From Daphnia carinata (taxonomy: Eukaryota; Arthropoda; Branchiopoda; Diplostraca; Daphniidae), in the NCBI RefSeq assembly GCF_022539665.2, contig NC_081340.1:7811357-7875356 (forward strand): a stretch of DNA of 64,000 nucleotides. Direction: 5' to 3'. Position 1 is the stretch's first letter. The number at the start of each line of letters is the position of its first letter. Below, piece after piece: positions 1 to 29,000 of the stretch. A program made the translations under genes and the position numbers. The notes below the pieces were generated by a model that saw only the letters and a list, made by a program, of their open reading frames with translations, had not been told where the DNA came from and ran no database searches.

Positions 1-2766
1 AACAAAGGGAAATAATGTAGAGAAGAGAGAGAAAGAGAAAAATAAAAATAAAAGGAGGAACCATCAGGAGCCTTCTGCCTTTTGTTTGTATACAAAACTG
101 TTAGCATATATAGTGCTGCTGGTCTCTTTCCTATGACGCGTAGGTGGTGGTATATAGACTGAATTGTGGGGTATATAACCTAAGTGGCGTGATAGTTGGC
201 AGTTTCATAACGAGACGTCACACGAATAACTCCCCATATCTATATGTGTACGCTGTTTACATTTGATGATGTTAGCTAGAGTTTTTCTTTTTTCTTTTAA
301 ATACTAGAACTTGGTACACGTTGCACGCACACGTACACGGTCGCAGCTCTGATCTACGCGTTGGCTAACATCGTAAAAAAAAAAAAAAAAAAAAGAAAGC
401 GGAAATTCCATTAGTGTGGGATGAAATATGGGTTGAATTAGAAGGGCAAAGAGTTGAACACACGAGTACCCATTGTTTTTTTTTTTTTGTTTTTTTTTTT
501 TAAAGAGCCCACTTTAAAAGAAATGGCTAAGGCGAAACAAGCAACAAAATTATTGTGGGGCAAAGAAAAAGGGGGGGGGGGGGCAATTTGCTACGTTTTC
601 GTTTGTTGGGTCTCAGTGCGGGACCCGTCATTGTTTCACGAACAAGCCTTTTATACAAGTAAACATATCAATACAAAGGCTTTGTGGAAAGTTGAGTACA
701 TTCCAGAAAAAAGAAAAAAAAAAAAAAAAAGAACATAAAAACACGCGTTCCACTTTTTTTTTTTATGTGTCTATGTGTGTGTGTGTGTTTTCTTTATTCC
801 CGCGTGTTATGATGTCATTTTATAGGGTCTACCGTCGCCAATGCATGGGCAAAACGAGAAGACCAAAAGCAAACGAGCAGATGATTCTACGTAGCTTCTG
901 GTTGCCAACTTTTGTTCATTTTTTTTTTTTTTTTTCTCTTTTCTCTTTTCACGAATTCGCCTTTTTTTTTTTCTCTGGGTCCGGTAGATAAAAAAAAAAA
1001 AAAGTTGGGGAGGGGGGGGGGGACAAATAGTGGACTATACTGTGCCAGTTTTTTGGCTACATCTTTACTATCTATTTCGACATACAAGTAAAATGTCATT
1101 TTGATTTTCCAACCAATTTATTGCTTCCCTAACCCTTCGATTTTGGACGCTGTTTTTTTTTTTTCTTGAACAAAGACAGTTATCTCTTTATGCAAAAATT
1201 TTTCCATTCTTTTGAAGAGGACGCTATTTATTGTCTGCGAGTCTTTGCTTAAATATTAACAATGGCATCGTTCCTCCCACGTAACAAATGGCACAATAAT
1301 CAATGCGCAATCATTGGCGAATTGCGTGCGCCAACTAATCGAATTTCAACGGGCCAAACACACTCGACGAAAAAGAAAAGCGGCTTCGCAATATGTCTTT
1401 CAACCAAAATTACAGACAGCAGCAGTTAAGTGACCTCTCTCTTTTTTTTTTTTTTTTTTTTTTTTAAAGCCATTTGATGGACAACGACAGGGAGCCGATG
1501 ATTAAGTGCCAATGGAATTAGACACAAAAAAAAAAAAGGGTAAAAAGGAAATGAAAAAAAAAAAAAAAAACATCGGTCATTGGTTTGCGTCAAGAACTTA
1601 ATGGAATAATTAGCGCAAGCTATTTCTTTCGACGTTTTAACTATTAGGGCAACACATGATTGATCCCTGCAGACCAGTTTGGCAAATTATCCGTAGGTAG
1701 CGCTAATTGGCAATCCAATAACAATGGGCCCCTGCAGACGGGACCTTAAGGCCAGTCTCGTTTATGCAACTTGAAAGGTCATGGTCTTCACTCAAATAAT
1801 TTACATGGTATTTTTCTATCGTGCGCCTCTCGTTTGGGGGCACACAGCGGCCCCATTTCGATGACTCGCTAAATAAACGTGCCCCCCCCCCCCCCCAGAA
1901 AATGAACTGAATTGTTGAACGTGGACGTGCAAGCGACGCAACGTCACCTGAGAAGACGGCCAGCTATTAGATCGTGTATAAAAGATCAGTTGCCATGACA
2001 ACGGGAGCGACAGCCAAACCGGTCCCGTAGCCCGCTATTGTTGCAAGCTTTTAGACTCGATTTATTATAGAGTAGAATATATTCGTTCGATCGATATAAT
2101 CCACAATCAACAAAAGATGATTACATTTCTCTTGCCATTTCTTCTTAAACAATGCCAACGAAACAGGGGGGGGGGGAGCAAAAGGAAAACGAGAGAGACG
2201 CAACGAAAAGGAATCAAGTCCATTGACAGCCGTTAACCGTAGCGGACGACATAAAGACCAAAGTTTGCATATCAAGTAGAGTTGCGTAACAAGATGTTAT
2301 TATTATGACGATGCCACTATATACAGTATATATACACAATACTTTACTACATACACACAATACTAGTCGTCTAGTAAAGCAGCTCGTAGGTAGAACAAGA
2401 GAGTGTGTAAGCATATCTAATCCTCTTAACCATCTCCCCCTCCTCCCCCATCCTCCGTCTATCGTTGTTATCGTCTATGTTACACGAGACAGCGGCTCTT
2501 GTTCGCACGACCCATCCTCCACCCTACCCCTGTCCCGGCGTCACAAATGATCTTCTTTAGTATGAACTAACTAACCAACTAACTATGCAATAATAGACGG
2601 TATACACAGTTGCGTACAGCCAAGAAAAGATTTCCTTTAATCCCGTTATGCATCGCGTTTATTTTTGACTATCCCTTTCGCTAAGCGCTCCTTTCCTTCC
2701 CTTTCCCTATCTATAATCAAAGGATTAACATGTTTCGTTTTTTGTCAAAAAAAAAATTGTCAACAG
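1..2766 (+). other. Intron sequence upstream of the first visible Shal exon
   Basis: I see no coding sequence here. It is presumed intron of Shal because the exon at 2767 needs a 5' partner that lies outside the window. It holds many A, T, C and G homopolymer runs. Open frames in it are low-complexity Phe/Lys artefacts of those runs. Confidence 0.6.
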
Positions 2767-17425
<14,659 letters not shown>

Positions 17426-17494
17426 AAAAAACAAAAAACAAAAAACAAATTCATTAAAAACAAATTCGATTTTTTAAAACCAACACAAACCAAA

Positions 17495-17500
17495 AATAAA
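17495..17500 (+). terminator. Candidate Shal poly(A) signal AATAAA
   Basis: It is the first AATAAA after the Shal stop, 70 nt downstream. A-rich sequence makes chance matches likely. Confidence 0.3.
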
Positions 17501-17680
17501 AAAATTTAAGAAAATGTGTCAAAAAAAAAAAAAAAAATGAAATTTGATTGTCATTTGTAGCGAAAATGATCCCATTATGTGCCCTGTTTCTTATACAGTA
17601 TAAAAAAAGAGTTTTCTCCTTAAACCATTTCCTTTTTTTTTTTGTAAACCTCCTCACCCGATGTTTATCGACGATCAATT

Positions 17681-17723
17681 CCCCCCCCCCCCCCCCCCCA
17701 TATATATATATATATATATATAC
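17681..17723. repeat. Poly-C joined to (TA)n
   Basis: Nineteen C residues are followed directly by about eleven TA units in the region downstream of Shal. Confidence 0.9.
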
Positions 17724-19556
17724 ATATAATATAAACCTGTAATTATCGGCCAACACACAAAGGAAAATGTTGGCGCATATATTACTGGTACACGTCCCTC
17801 TCAATGGCATCCATTTTTGCGCCCCATGATGTTCTTGTTCTAGTTTCCTTTTTTCAAAAATACCATCATGAATGAATGTTGCACTGCGCACCCAACACTT
17901 TTCCCGTTCAGAAACAAAACAGGGAAAAAAAAACAAAAAAAAAAAAACATTTTGTTGAACACAATTGGGGTTGATGAGTTGCCCTCTGCATTTTTCAACA
18001 CGTCATTTAAGAGCGACGAGGATTGGATGGAGAGACCGAGATTTGCGTGTCTGGCAAAAATGTGGCAAAACGACACGCGTCCCTCGTTTTTTTTTTTCGG
18101 GTGTCGTTCGTTTACTTTCAGCTCCGCCTCTAGGCAGAACAAGATATTCGGTCACGTCCCTTTGAAGCTATTTGTTCTTTTTTTTTTATCAGACGAGTTC
18201 GTAGAGACTTCCGTTGGCGCTTCCATGCCGGTTAGAAGAAATTGAACGAGAAACTGGCAACATGAAAAGATGTTCCAGTTTTTTTGTTTCAAATGTCACT
18301 CATTGTAAAGAAAGATTTCCTTTTTTTTTTTTTGTTTTTGCCTCCCCTTGTGTTCAAATCAGGACATTGTAAGACGGTTTTGTTTCAGCCGCCGCTGCCA
18401 CAGTCACACGCACACGTCCCAAACAGAAATTCTCTCTGAGTGAAAATTCAATTTCACGTTGGCCGTTCTTATCCGCAAAAAAAAACAAAAAATAAAGAGA
18501 GAGAAAAATTCTATGTATATATATATATACATATAACGAGGATAGAGAAGAATAGATTGGCATCAGACACGCGCAATCCATTTACTTCATTTACTTACTT
18601 AGTAAGTTATTTATTTTTTGGCACTTGATCCTTCCATGGCGTGCTAAGTTCCAATCCTCTTCCCTCCCCTTAATAAACGAAAAACAAAACTTTCTAGCAA
18701 CCCCAGAAAAAAAAAATATATACATATAATAATAATAATAAATGTGCACAAAACAGAAGAGTCGTAAAGGTCAAAACTAAAACCGGCAAGCGAACAGCAA
18801 CAATAAAAATGCGAAACACGCAGTTTCTTTCTTTTTCTCTTTTCCCGTAGAAACAAAAGGGAAAGATGAACGACATATCTGCACGCGTTCACATCGACTT
18901 TGAGCAAATAGAAACTACTCATTTTCGCGTCGCATTTTAAATGTTCGGCAAAAGAAAACAACAAAAAAACAAACACAGAACCTCCGCGCCAACGTAAAAA
19001 AAAAAAAAAAAAAAATTAACATTTAAACGTTTGTTAAAAGGGATTCCAAAATAGCGCAAACACGTTCCTCAGCATACCCAATAAGTTTTGGGGAGGTTGT
19101 TTCAAAACGTCAACTGTGTCATTTGTTTTGTTTTCGTATGGATAGCGAACCAGAGAGAATTTTTTAGAGTCATTGCTTTCGTGCCAAATCATCTCGGAGA
19201 AAACAAAACAAAAAAAAAATGGACACACGTTCATTACACGCCATTCAGAATCAAAAGATGCGATTTTTTTTGTTTGTTTGTTTTAGGACTAAGGTCGTGC
19301 AACGCCCAAAAACAAACGCAAGAATGGAGGCACTGATCCCCCCCCTCTCGTAAATTCATCGTCCGTGTATATAACAACCCATAGCGTGTACGCACACATA
19401 ATTCTATATTTATATCGATACAATCTATCAGATTGAAGTGGGCGTCGTTCAATAGTCGTCACATGTTCTCTCCTTTTCTTTTCTTACCCTTTGCTCCCCT
19501 CAACATTTTTTTTTTTTTTTGCGGGAATTGTTGTTGTTTTGCTCCCTTATCTCGTG

Positions 19557-19558
<2 letters not shown>

Positions 19559-19595
<37 letters not shown>
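19559..19595. repeat. (TC)n microsatellite
   Basis: About 18 TC units in the Shal-HS3ST interval. Confidence 0.9.
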
Positions 19596-19602
<7 letters not shown>

Positions 19603-20635
19603 TCTTTTTGTCGTCCATCGTGATTATTATGTTGTGACCGAATTCGAGTTCTACTTTGTATGTAACATAATAGAACAATAGACTCTTCGCGAGACCCAAT
19701 ATCCCCCTCACCCTCCAGGACGATAAATGCCTGCCCAATCTATCCATCTATTCTTCCCTCGATTCACTTCCCACTGTTTTGTTTTAGCTTGATCTTCTTG
19801 CTACGCGTGCGAAAACAAAGTGTAAAGTCAAATTTCTTTTTATCGTTAGTTGACACGGTAGCGAAAATGTTTCGCTGAATTTGATTTCTGCCCTTCCACA
19901 ATCCACCCAATCCCTTTGAAAAAAACAAAACAAAACAAAAACAAAACCTAATATACCAAAATCGCATTGATTGTTACGTGTGACATTATCAATTTGATGA
20001 GGAGACATGGGAACGATATTTGTAAGCTCCATATTTGATACGCTTGCAATATCCGATTGTTTTGATTGATCGATTGTTTGAATGTTTGGTTTTAAAGACA
20101 TTTTCTTTATCTCATGTTGGAAAGATTGAAAAGAAAGACAAAAAAAGAAAAAACGGAACGCGATGAATTGTTTCTCCATAATTAAATTTCGCCATTCCCT
20201 AATTAGTCCTAACCCTTTTTTTCTACCCTGATCTCTCATTTTTACTTCTGTGCTCTTTTCTTCTCTCTTGTCCCTTGTCTCTCTTTTGTATAATGTACAT
20301 CATCAAAGGGTATTTTCCATCGCTTTCAAAAAAACGATTTGATTAAAGTAAGAAAAGAAAAGAAAAAAAAAAGGGACGATGAAAAAACCAAAAATCAATT
20401 TGATAATCAACCGCAAACGGTATAGAACACGATATTATCTCTTACATAACCAAAAACAAAATGATATTTGCTAGAAATTGAACCATTTTGTCTCTTCCCA
20501 CTCATTGTCGATCCTCAAGCTGGATAATTGGAAATCCCCCCCCCCCTCCCTCCTTCCACTCCGGTGTTAGCCTGTTTTCTCGCCGTCAACATCCACCACC
20601 ACCACAACTCTATTTGCTGTATTTATTATCAAAAG

Positions 20636-20676
<41 letters not shown>
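20636..20676. repeat. Long poly-A tract
   Basis: About 40 A residues without interruption, among the longest runs in the window. Confidence 0.85.
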
Positions 20677-20680
<4 letters not shown>

Positions 20681-22319
20681 TCCCTCCTACTGAAATCCCC
20701 CAACAAAAGAATAAAATAAATAAAAATCGAAACATTTGACACAATATAAAAGTAACAACGCAAGAGTTCGTTTTTCGCACTTGCCACGATTGGCTACACG
20801 CTCCCCACCACTAGTTTATGATCCGCTCCGATCGACACATTGTTGTCAGCAAGTTCGACGATCGACACACAGCAACAACAGCAGATTTCCTATCACTATG
20901 CCCTTCGATACAACAAGCAATGATCTGTATGCTTGTGTTGCGCTCATTACGAACAGCTGAGTGCAAACACAGACGCAGTAAACAATCTGCAACCGAAAAA
21001 TATCACTCAAAAAAAAACAAAAAAAAAAAACAAAACAAACTTGCCAATAAAATCAAAGAAATTTCATGGTCAATCCGCAGCGTGAAAAATGTGCCTTCGT
21101 CCTTGCTAGTACAATCCCTCCCCCCCATCCATATATTTGTAACGTAGAAGAGACGGTTAGAGTTTCGCTTTCCTATCAAAACCATACGAAACCATACGCG
21201 CACCGTTTTTATACGGTGGGTAAATCAAGTTCCGGAAACTTTAGATGCGACCGTTACGTTACCCACTGCGAGTGAAATTGCGGCAGACGGGCCGGGACGT
21301 GTAGACACAAATAGGCTCGTCGTCTCGTCGTCCCGTCGTCCTCCCACAGATACTAACTCGCCCGCTCTCGATTTAAGAAGTGAAACGGCTGCCGATCCAG
21401 TTCAGTTTGATGCGTTTTACTGTCTTAATCTGGTCATTTCCCTTTTTTTTTTTTTTTTTTTTTTTGCAACCGCATTCGACGCATCAAAGCAAGTCTCTAA
21501 AATTGTTTATAGTACGGCAGGCCCGATGCCGATCCACACATCAGCAGAGCGTGAACCACACAAATAAAAAGCGAAAGAAAAAAAAAAAAAAAAGGTTGGC
21601 GTAGGAATACATCAATAATCCGTTGACTGCCTCGTTAAATGATGCAAGAAAAGAATGAGTCAACGGGGTAAAAAAGCACGAGGGAAAACGGGATTAAAAA
21701 GGATATCTGTGCAGACCAGCTGTCTAAATTCAATCCCTTGTGAAAAGTTCAAAGGAGCTAGCACGGATGATGATGCTAATTTTTTGATTGGGCCTTTCAA
21801 CTTACAGAAAAAGATTGCGTTTTCAGTCCGCCAAATACGAATACCAAAAGATAACACCGCCGAATGCCACAGTTGTTTTGTGTACGTCGAATGAAAGCCC
21901 AAGCCAAGATGACAAGTTGTGACGTACTCATCGCGAAAGGAATGACAGCCAAGATAATAATGGAATGCATAATTCATACGACAGGCTGATTATCCACAAA
22001 ACAGGCCTGTCGGACGGTATCACTATACCTTTCTAATTTTTGTTTTCCACAGTTACACAAGGCAGGGGTAAAAAAATAAATAAGTAAAAATAAAAACTTT
22101 GGTGTTGGGGATGTTTAAATAAAGAAGAAGGTTTTGCTGCTGTGACGGTCGAGGAACAAAAAAAAACTTGACGCTACTTTTTGACTTTAATCTTCTTTCA
22201 ACTCCCTAGCAAAAGACAAGGCCCTTTGCTAGGCTTATAAAGGGCCGGCTTCCCTACGGGATTCGCCCGTCTCGTCTATATACACGCTGATCTTTGCATG
22301 ATTACCATACCGAACGCAA

Positions 22320-22321
<2 letters not shown>

Positions 22322-22350
<29 letters not shown>

Positions 22351-22351
22351 A
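22322..22351. repeat. (GA)n microsatellite
   Basis: About 14 GA units. Confidence 0.9.
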
Positions 22352-24071
22352 CAGGGGATTTGACGTTAATCTCTGCACGACAAGGGGCTCGCATTTCGAT
22401 TTTCTTTTGTTTTCGTGTTCTGTTTTTGTTGGCAAAACCAAGTCGCAGAAAGAAACTGCGATTCTGCGTTTTGCTTTCGCAAAAATCCTACGCCGTCAAA
22501 CGTTTCACATTTAGACCGCTAGATGGCTGTACCCAACAGAAAATCGAATCTAGCAAATCCTTGAATAAAAAAGGCAAGCAACATCAAGGTCTACTAGTAG
22601 TATCGTGCCGGTCGTAAATCCGTCACCGTTCGGTGGACGCGCACGCGATTTCCGTTCGTGACTTTTGTTGGCTCTCGCAAAACTACATAACTATGCAATA
22701 TACTCTATTATATTATACACCGCTTGACGCATCAAATAACAAATCGCCCTATTTTCGGCCCAACTCTTATTCACTTCGGGGCTTTTGAGAAACTTTTCCA
22801 TGAACTCTCCTCCTCCCCCCTCCCTCCTAACTGCGTGTGTTTCTCGTCTCTCCAATTCGCTCTTTATGGCTCCGTTAAACCAGGCTACGCTTGAAATACT
22901 AAACGTTAAAAAAAAAAACGTAATACGAGAGAAACAAAAAAAAAAAAAGAAGTGGTTTTATTAACTGCAGTCCAAGTGAACGAATGTCACCCAAAGGAGC
23001 ACTTTCGAAAAGGCGAGAATATTAAACGACGCAAAGAGAATTCACGACGAGCTAGGCGGCTCCTGACTCGCTTTTTTCTTACTTCTCGTTCTTCTTCCCA
23101 ATGCTCATCTACTTGTTTTTTTTGTTTTTTTTTCTTTTCTACCACACCCATTTACCATTCACGACACGTTCGGAAAGTACGTTTGATATTGGAGAAACGG
23201 CGGGTAGAAAAAAAAAATAATAAACAAATAAATCATTCCCATTCCGTTTTCCAATCAGGTTAACATTTTTATACCACGCGCTTGTTTGAAATGAAAAGAG
23301 ATGGCAGCACAACAAGGTCAAGCAATGAACCGTAAAATTACACCGGCAACGAGGGCTCGGCGAATTGTTTCTATCAATTAAAAGGGAACAAGGCAATCAA
23401 AAAGAGAAACAATCTCGAACTGATTAAAATTCTTGGACAATAACCAACACACATGCGGCAATATCGCTATCCTTTAAACAGTTGCCAATGTAAAATGCCT
23501 TTAAATTATTGCTCGCAAGGACGGTACTGGAGAAATGAAACGAGACGTCAACGACACAACACTCCTGAACGTGGATCGTAATTGGACCCATCCTAGCCAT
23601 TGAAAAAAGCAGAAAAAATCAATCAAATAAAGACGAATTTGCCGTTTGTACAACATCATTCGTTCATTTCCCCAAACGAAAAAGCGTCAATCTTTTTCCA
23701 CGTCGACAGGTACGCGCTTCACCAACGGATTTATCCTAGCGAGGGTTTTTCTCTTTATTTTATTTTATTTTATTTTTTTTTTTTTATTTTGCGATTCTTG
23801 TTGCGCACACTTTTAACGTTGTTGTATGTCGACATGTGCGCCAGGCCGTCAGGTACGCACCTGTTTCCCTTGAGCATTCAAATGAGTTTTGATTACGGCG
23901 AACACGCTGCATCAGGTTTCTTTCATCCGAGTTCATTCAACCCATCCAATTTTTCCCCCAACATCGTACCCTGTGCATGTCGGCGTGTCTACTATGCAAC
24001 TCCTTTATTATTATTATTATTATTTTGTTCATCGCTTCCGGCGAAAGCGTGTATACGATACCCGTATAGTT

Positions 24072-24073
<2 letters not shown>

Positions 24074-24109
<36 letters not shown>
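24074..24109. repeat. (GA)n microsatellite
   Basis: About 15 GA units with one CA interruption near the end. Confidence 0.88.
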
Positions 24110-25379
24110 CGGCCTGACGCATAAATATAAAGTGACTTTCTATAATGTAAGGCACAGCACGGTGCGGCATCAAAAGCAAATCAGCGTTCCTCCTCTCACT
24201 TTCTATACTCTCCCATTTACGTGCCGATGTTTTGACATTTCAAATTTGGGCCTCTTTTCATCTTCCCTCCCTATTTGCTTGATCCCCACCCTTACATCTG
24301 CCAATCCAACTTTATCCAAGTTTTTGTTTTTCTTCTTGTTTTAGTGTTGTCGTGCGCAGCCGCATCTTTCTCTGAAAGGGGTTGGTTTGTTTATGTCTGG
24401 ATGGTAACAAGCGGAGGAGAAGGATTTCGTGAAGGATCCATCGAGAATAGAGTTACAAGACAACAGCTCCAGTGGTAGAGGCTCTCCCCATCTCAAATTC
24501 CACGTCTCTCCTGCTGTTGTTATCGGAGCGTATCTCTCCCCCGCCTAATGATGTGAGCTTCCCTTCCACACACACCGAGATGCCCCCTTTTTTTTTTTTT
24601 TTTTACTCCCGTTACCCCGTTAGCTGAAAAACTCGACTATCGTTGTCTTCTGTTCCAACTCCAAATGGTGAAATTTGATACGTGAACATGCACTTACTTT
24701 GTTTGTGCAGGTAAGATCAAATTTAAAAAAGAAAGGGTAAAGGTATCAGCGTGACTCTGGTGGCGCCACCGCTACCGTGAGTGCTTCGCGACTCTACCAA
24801 GCTCATCAGACGCCACAACCATTTAATTCGATCGGCTTGGCATTTACACTAATCAAATTACCCAAAGTAAAAAAAAAAAAAAAAAAAAGAAAATTATTAC
24901 GGAACAATCAACATTTAATCTGATCGGAAACAAAGTAGGTGTGGCTAATTGGAATAAGAAAAACAAAAATGCACTTTTACATGCATAAAAGGTCTCTTGT
25001 GTGTGGCTAACATTAAATCATGATGAGCTGGAATACTATGGATGTATCGATCAAGTCCGTGGGCAAAAAAGAAAAGGAAAAAACAAAATGAAATGCCAAA
25101 AAGGCGGACGTGGTACGGCACGGATGTTTCTATTTAATTCCATTTCGCGGTAAACCTTTTAGAGTCAAGCGGGGTTTTTTCGTCAGATCACAAACGACTG
25201 GAGAACAAGTTGTCTAATGCCTTTGATCGCAAAAGGTAAAAGGGGACGGAGAAAAAGCAGTAATCACGTCAAAATGTTTTTAGACCATCAAAAAAATAGG
25301 GGAGCGAGATAAAGATCTATTCAAATCATGTTGAAAAGCAGCACGTCATCATCTAGAAATCGCAAGATCAATCGAGGAC

Positions 25380-25410
25380 GAACGAGCAGAATAGATAATT
25401 CTACTCGTTC
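25380..25410. repeat. Imperfect hairpin
   Basis: Two 13-base arms (GAACGAGCAGAAT and ATTCTACTCGTTC) pair with one mismatch around a 5-nt loop. Confidence 0.8.
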
Positions 25411-25791
25411 TGCTATTCATCGACAAGGCCCCCCCCCCCCGCATGCGTAGTTTTACGATGGAATTTTAAAGTTTCATCCGAAATTATTTAGTCAACGACA
25501 ATCGATTGGCTGTGAGAAACCACCGACAGGTGATGCGCACACGAAAAAATACAAACAGCTAGTTGAAATTTAATTATTCAAACTGAAAAAAAAAAAAAAA
25601 AATTCATTTGAAATTCCAATCAACAACTTTTGCCTTGTTTACCAAAACCGTCAGCAGCCGATACACAAGAAGAATTGCCTGTCTAAATACAACGAAGCCA
25701 ACATTAGGAACGGCCGGGCGAAAACGTAACATAACGTCGCGTAACACGATGAGACGGAAACTCCAATTCCCCCTTCCCTTTCTTCATTTAA

Positions 25792-25815
25792 GTGTGTGTG
25801 TGTGTGTGTGTGTGT
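25792..25815. repeat. (TG)n microsatellite
   Basis: About 12 GT units. Confidence 0.9.
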
Positions 25816-25989
25816 CGTGTTCAAAATCTTCCTCCCTTTTTCGGTTCGTTACACGCTTGTTAACGAGGAATGTCTTGGCCCCCGTCAACGGTTGTTATAG
25901 CTCTTCTATATACACCATATTACGATGCCGGATGGTCGAGTTAACACACACCCACATTAGGAGGGGGGACCGAGCGAACGGGGTATAAG

Positions 25990-26020
<31 letters not shown>

Positions 26021-29000
26021 TTTGGGTGAAGAAAGAGCGCATAAATATATAAAGGAGGATTACTCCGTACAACGCTGAATAAATATATACGCGGGACACG
26101 AGGTTCACTCTCTCCCCAGAAAGGGCGTGTGTGTCTCGTAACGTATGTGCGCTGCTGCTGCTGCTGTCCAGAGCTGTACATGAACAGTAATAGCGTGCGC
26201 TTACAAATCATCAACCCACTTTAACCGCTATTCACTCAGAGTTAACTCGGATGTTTAGTCGATGGCGTTTGTACAACGTCTCGCACACAAAGGCCAATTA
26301 CAAATAAACCAACCTTTCAAAGCTATAAATAATGCGCGTTCTGTACAATAGGGCATGTTTAAAACGAAACAATATTTTGCTTTGCCTCGGCTAACATCAT
26401 TTCTTCGTCCCGGATCTTAAACGAAGCCATTCATTGGGTATACGGGGGGAGGTTTTTATTTTGGGTTTCGTTTTGTTCCCGACTTTTCATCGTCGAACGT
26501 TCAAGAAAGAGAAAGAAACAAGCCTATTCTTCCTTTTTTTTTCCCCCTGCTATTGCAATCTAATATTGGATGTGAGTGTTGCCGGGTTTCCCCAAGTGGC
26601 TAGACGACAAGAGAAACAACACTTCCAAACAACTCCATTTTGCAATTGGTTCAAGATGGAGAACAAAAAAAAAAAAAAAAAAATAGGCAACGAAATAAAA
26701 ACAGAAAACATTTAAAAAAAAAAAAAAAAAAAAACGGAGTGGAGAGAGAAAAAAAAACCTCGCACGAAAGGTAAAAGCTTGTTTAGTTGAAATTCAACAA
26801 TACGCTACAAGGTTTTCCAGCTGAGCCCGCAAAACAGCCGCAACCATCCGTCATTTCGTACGGGCCGCCAGTTATAGTGGGACCTCAGAGACCGTGAAGA
26901 ACATCGCAACAAGATAAAAAGATCCAACCACCCCAGCCCCTAAAAAAAGTCCGCTTTTACGCGATGGCCCGAACGGACAAGAGCAAAACAAATAAAACAA
27001 AAAAAAAAAAAAAAAAAGAAAACACAAACGGCCAAACAAGAAACAGATGGATCTCGTGATGTAAACACAGTTCATCATCCAACGTCCAGCACGTATAAAG
27101 AGTCGAATTCAATTTCGCGCGTCACAGAGCAAAGGCTGATTTCCCTCAACAGTTGCGACACCGTTTGCTCTTTACTTTTCCTCTACGCCCATAGAACAAC
27201 AAGCTTCCGGTAAACGGAACTATCCCTACATCCGAGTCGATAATCGAAATCTTTATACGCATATAAGGCCGAACGCAGAGACAATGGCGCCCTCTACTTG
27301 AAAAATGAAAACAAAACAAAGAAAAAAAGAGGAAAAACTACAATCAGACAAAGGTGGACGTGGAGGTGGGCGTCTGCGCAGTTCGGACGCGGTCTGCCTC
27401 CTCGTCATGTCCGTCAGCATCGCACAGCGCGAACAGGAGGTGGGCCAAAAGACATGCCGGTTCAAAGTCGGTTTGAAAGGCAGAAGGCGGACACCCACCA
27501 TCCGTCGATCTAGTACGCGCGTCCTTCCCTCTTCGTTACACATTTCGTGTCCCGCATCGTGCCGCACGTTTAACCCTCGTCGCATTGTGTGTCGGCGTAT
27601 TCGCCTTTTGGCCGCCCGTTACTTCGTCCGCATTGTGCGCAACACAAAACAATCCAAAAAAAAAAAACAATTCTTAAACTAACGAGGACTATATTAACAA
27701 AGATGCACAGTTCGTGACTAACGCGTGACCGGTGATGACTTCCGGTCACTAGTCTCTCTCCGCCGAGGACTTTGAGGTGAGCAAAACTGTTTCGAAACAT
27801 TTCAATTCTTTCTTTTACAATTCACAAAAAGGTCATTGAAAGAATCAAAGATCAATTGAGTGTGATTGAATGATATTACCATACAAGGTGAAATGCGCGG
27901 GTTAAAAACAAGACTAACGAGATGTCGAAAGAAAAAAAAAAAAAAAATGGAAATTCCATACGTTGATAAAAAAAAAGAGTCACAAGAGAAAGATGATAAG
28001 TCGTCCAAGGTCTTAATCTTTTGGTCCCCTCCATTTGTTTGTTATTATTGTTGTGTCATCTCAATCTTCATTAGTGCGGATGAAGAAAAGAAAAAATAAG
28101 CGAACAACAACAGAAAAAAAAAAAAAAAAAAAAAAGGAAACAAAAGAAGATGATCCAGTCGGTGTCGACACAGCAAAGCCTTTTTCGTACCTCCAACTCA
28201 TTCGCTGCTATTGTAGTCTGCATGTCATTCACGGGTCGTTCTTTTTTTTTCTTTTTTCTCTCCTCCCGTAACCATGACGGGAAATAACGAGCGGAAGCGG
28301 TCGATTAGATTTTCCAACCTTTTCATCATTTTCATCTGGGCATATGTTCACAAACGTATCGTACCAGGTGATGACGCATCTTTTCAAAAAAAAACATTTC
28401 TCTCCTTTTTTTTTTTTTTAAAAAGACGTGAGTGAACGACGCTGTTCTCGAAACAATGTCAAATCGAACCCTTTTTTTTTCCCCCTAATCGTGAAATTTA
28501 AGAGGATAAAAACAAAAATCCAAGGGCTTTACATCAGCCGCTAGAACATTACGGCAGATGCAAGGGACGATAAATTCACGCGCTGAGATATCACAGCCGC
28601 GACAGTTTTTAGCCGAATCGATATCTTCATCATTGTTAAAGAATATTTACGCGGGACGATACTGGTCACGCTGTGTTCTCTCTCTCTGCCTCCCCCCTTC
28701 CTTTTTCATTATTCACAACAAAGTGTATACGGCCTACAACTTCTTTTTTTTTTTCTTCCGGACGTAAAAGGCATTGGCCAAGAGACGATCGATACGCGCC
28801 CCTACGTTTCATCCGCAGACGTCGTGTGGTAGAACACCGGTGTTGTTCCACCTAGATAGGGCACGCATTGAACCTCTTTTGGCTTTGCGGTGGAAGAAAG
28901 AATACAAGTGCAGCATCGGGCCGCATACGCAGAAATTGCACGGAAGGTCGTGTAGTCAAGGGATAACATGCCATCGTTAACGTGATGAGCAAGCAGAACG

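Noticed and set aside
1-2766. Possible Shal T1 or S1-S2 exon upstream of 2767
   Set aside because: I looked for conserved S1-S2 segments on the + strand and saw none; the exon is taken to lie outside the window.
27305-27682. Open frames of more than 100 codons on both strands
   Set aside because: No family motif or splice partner is visible; base composition alone explains them. Kept only as a CpG-rich patch.
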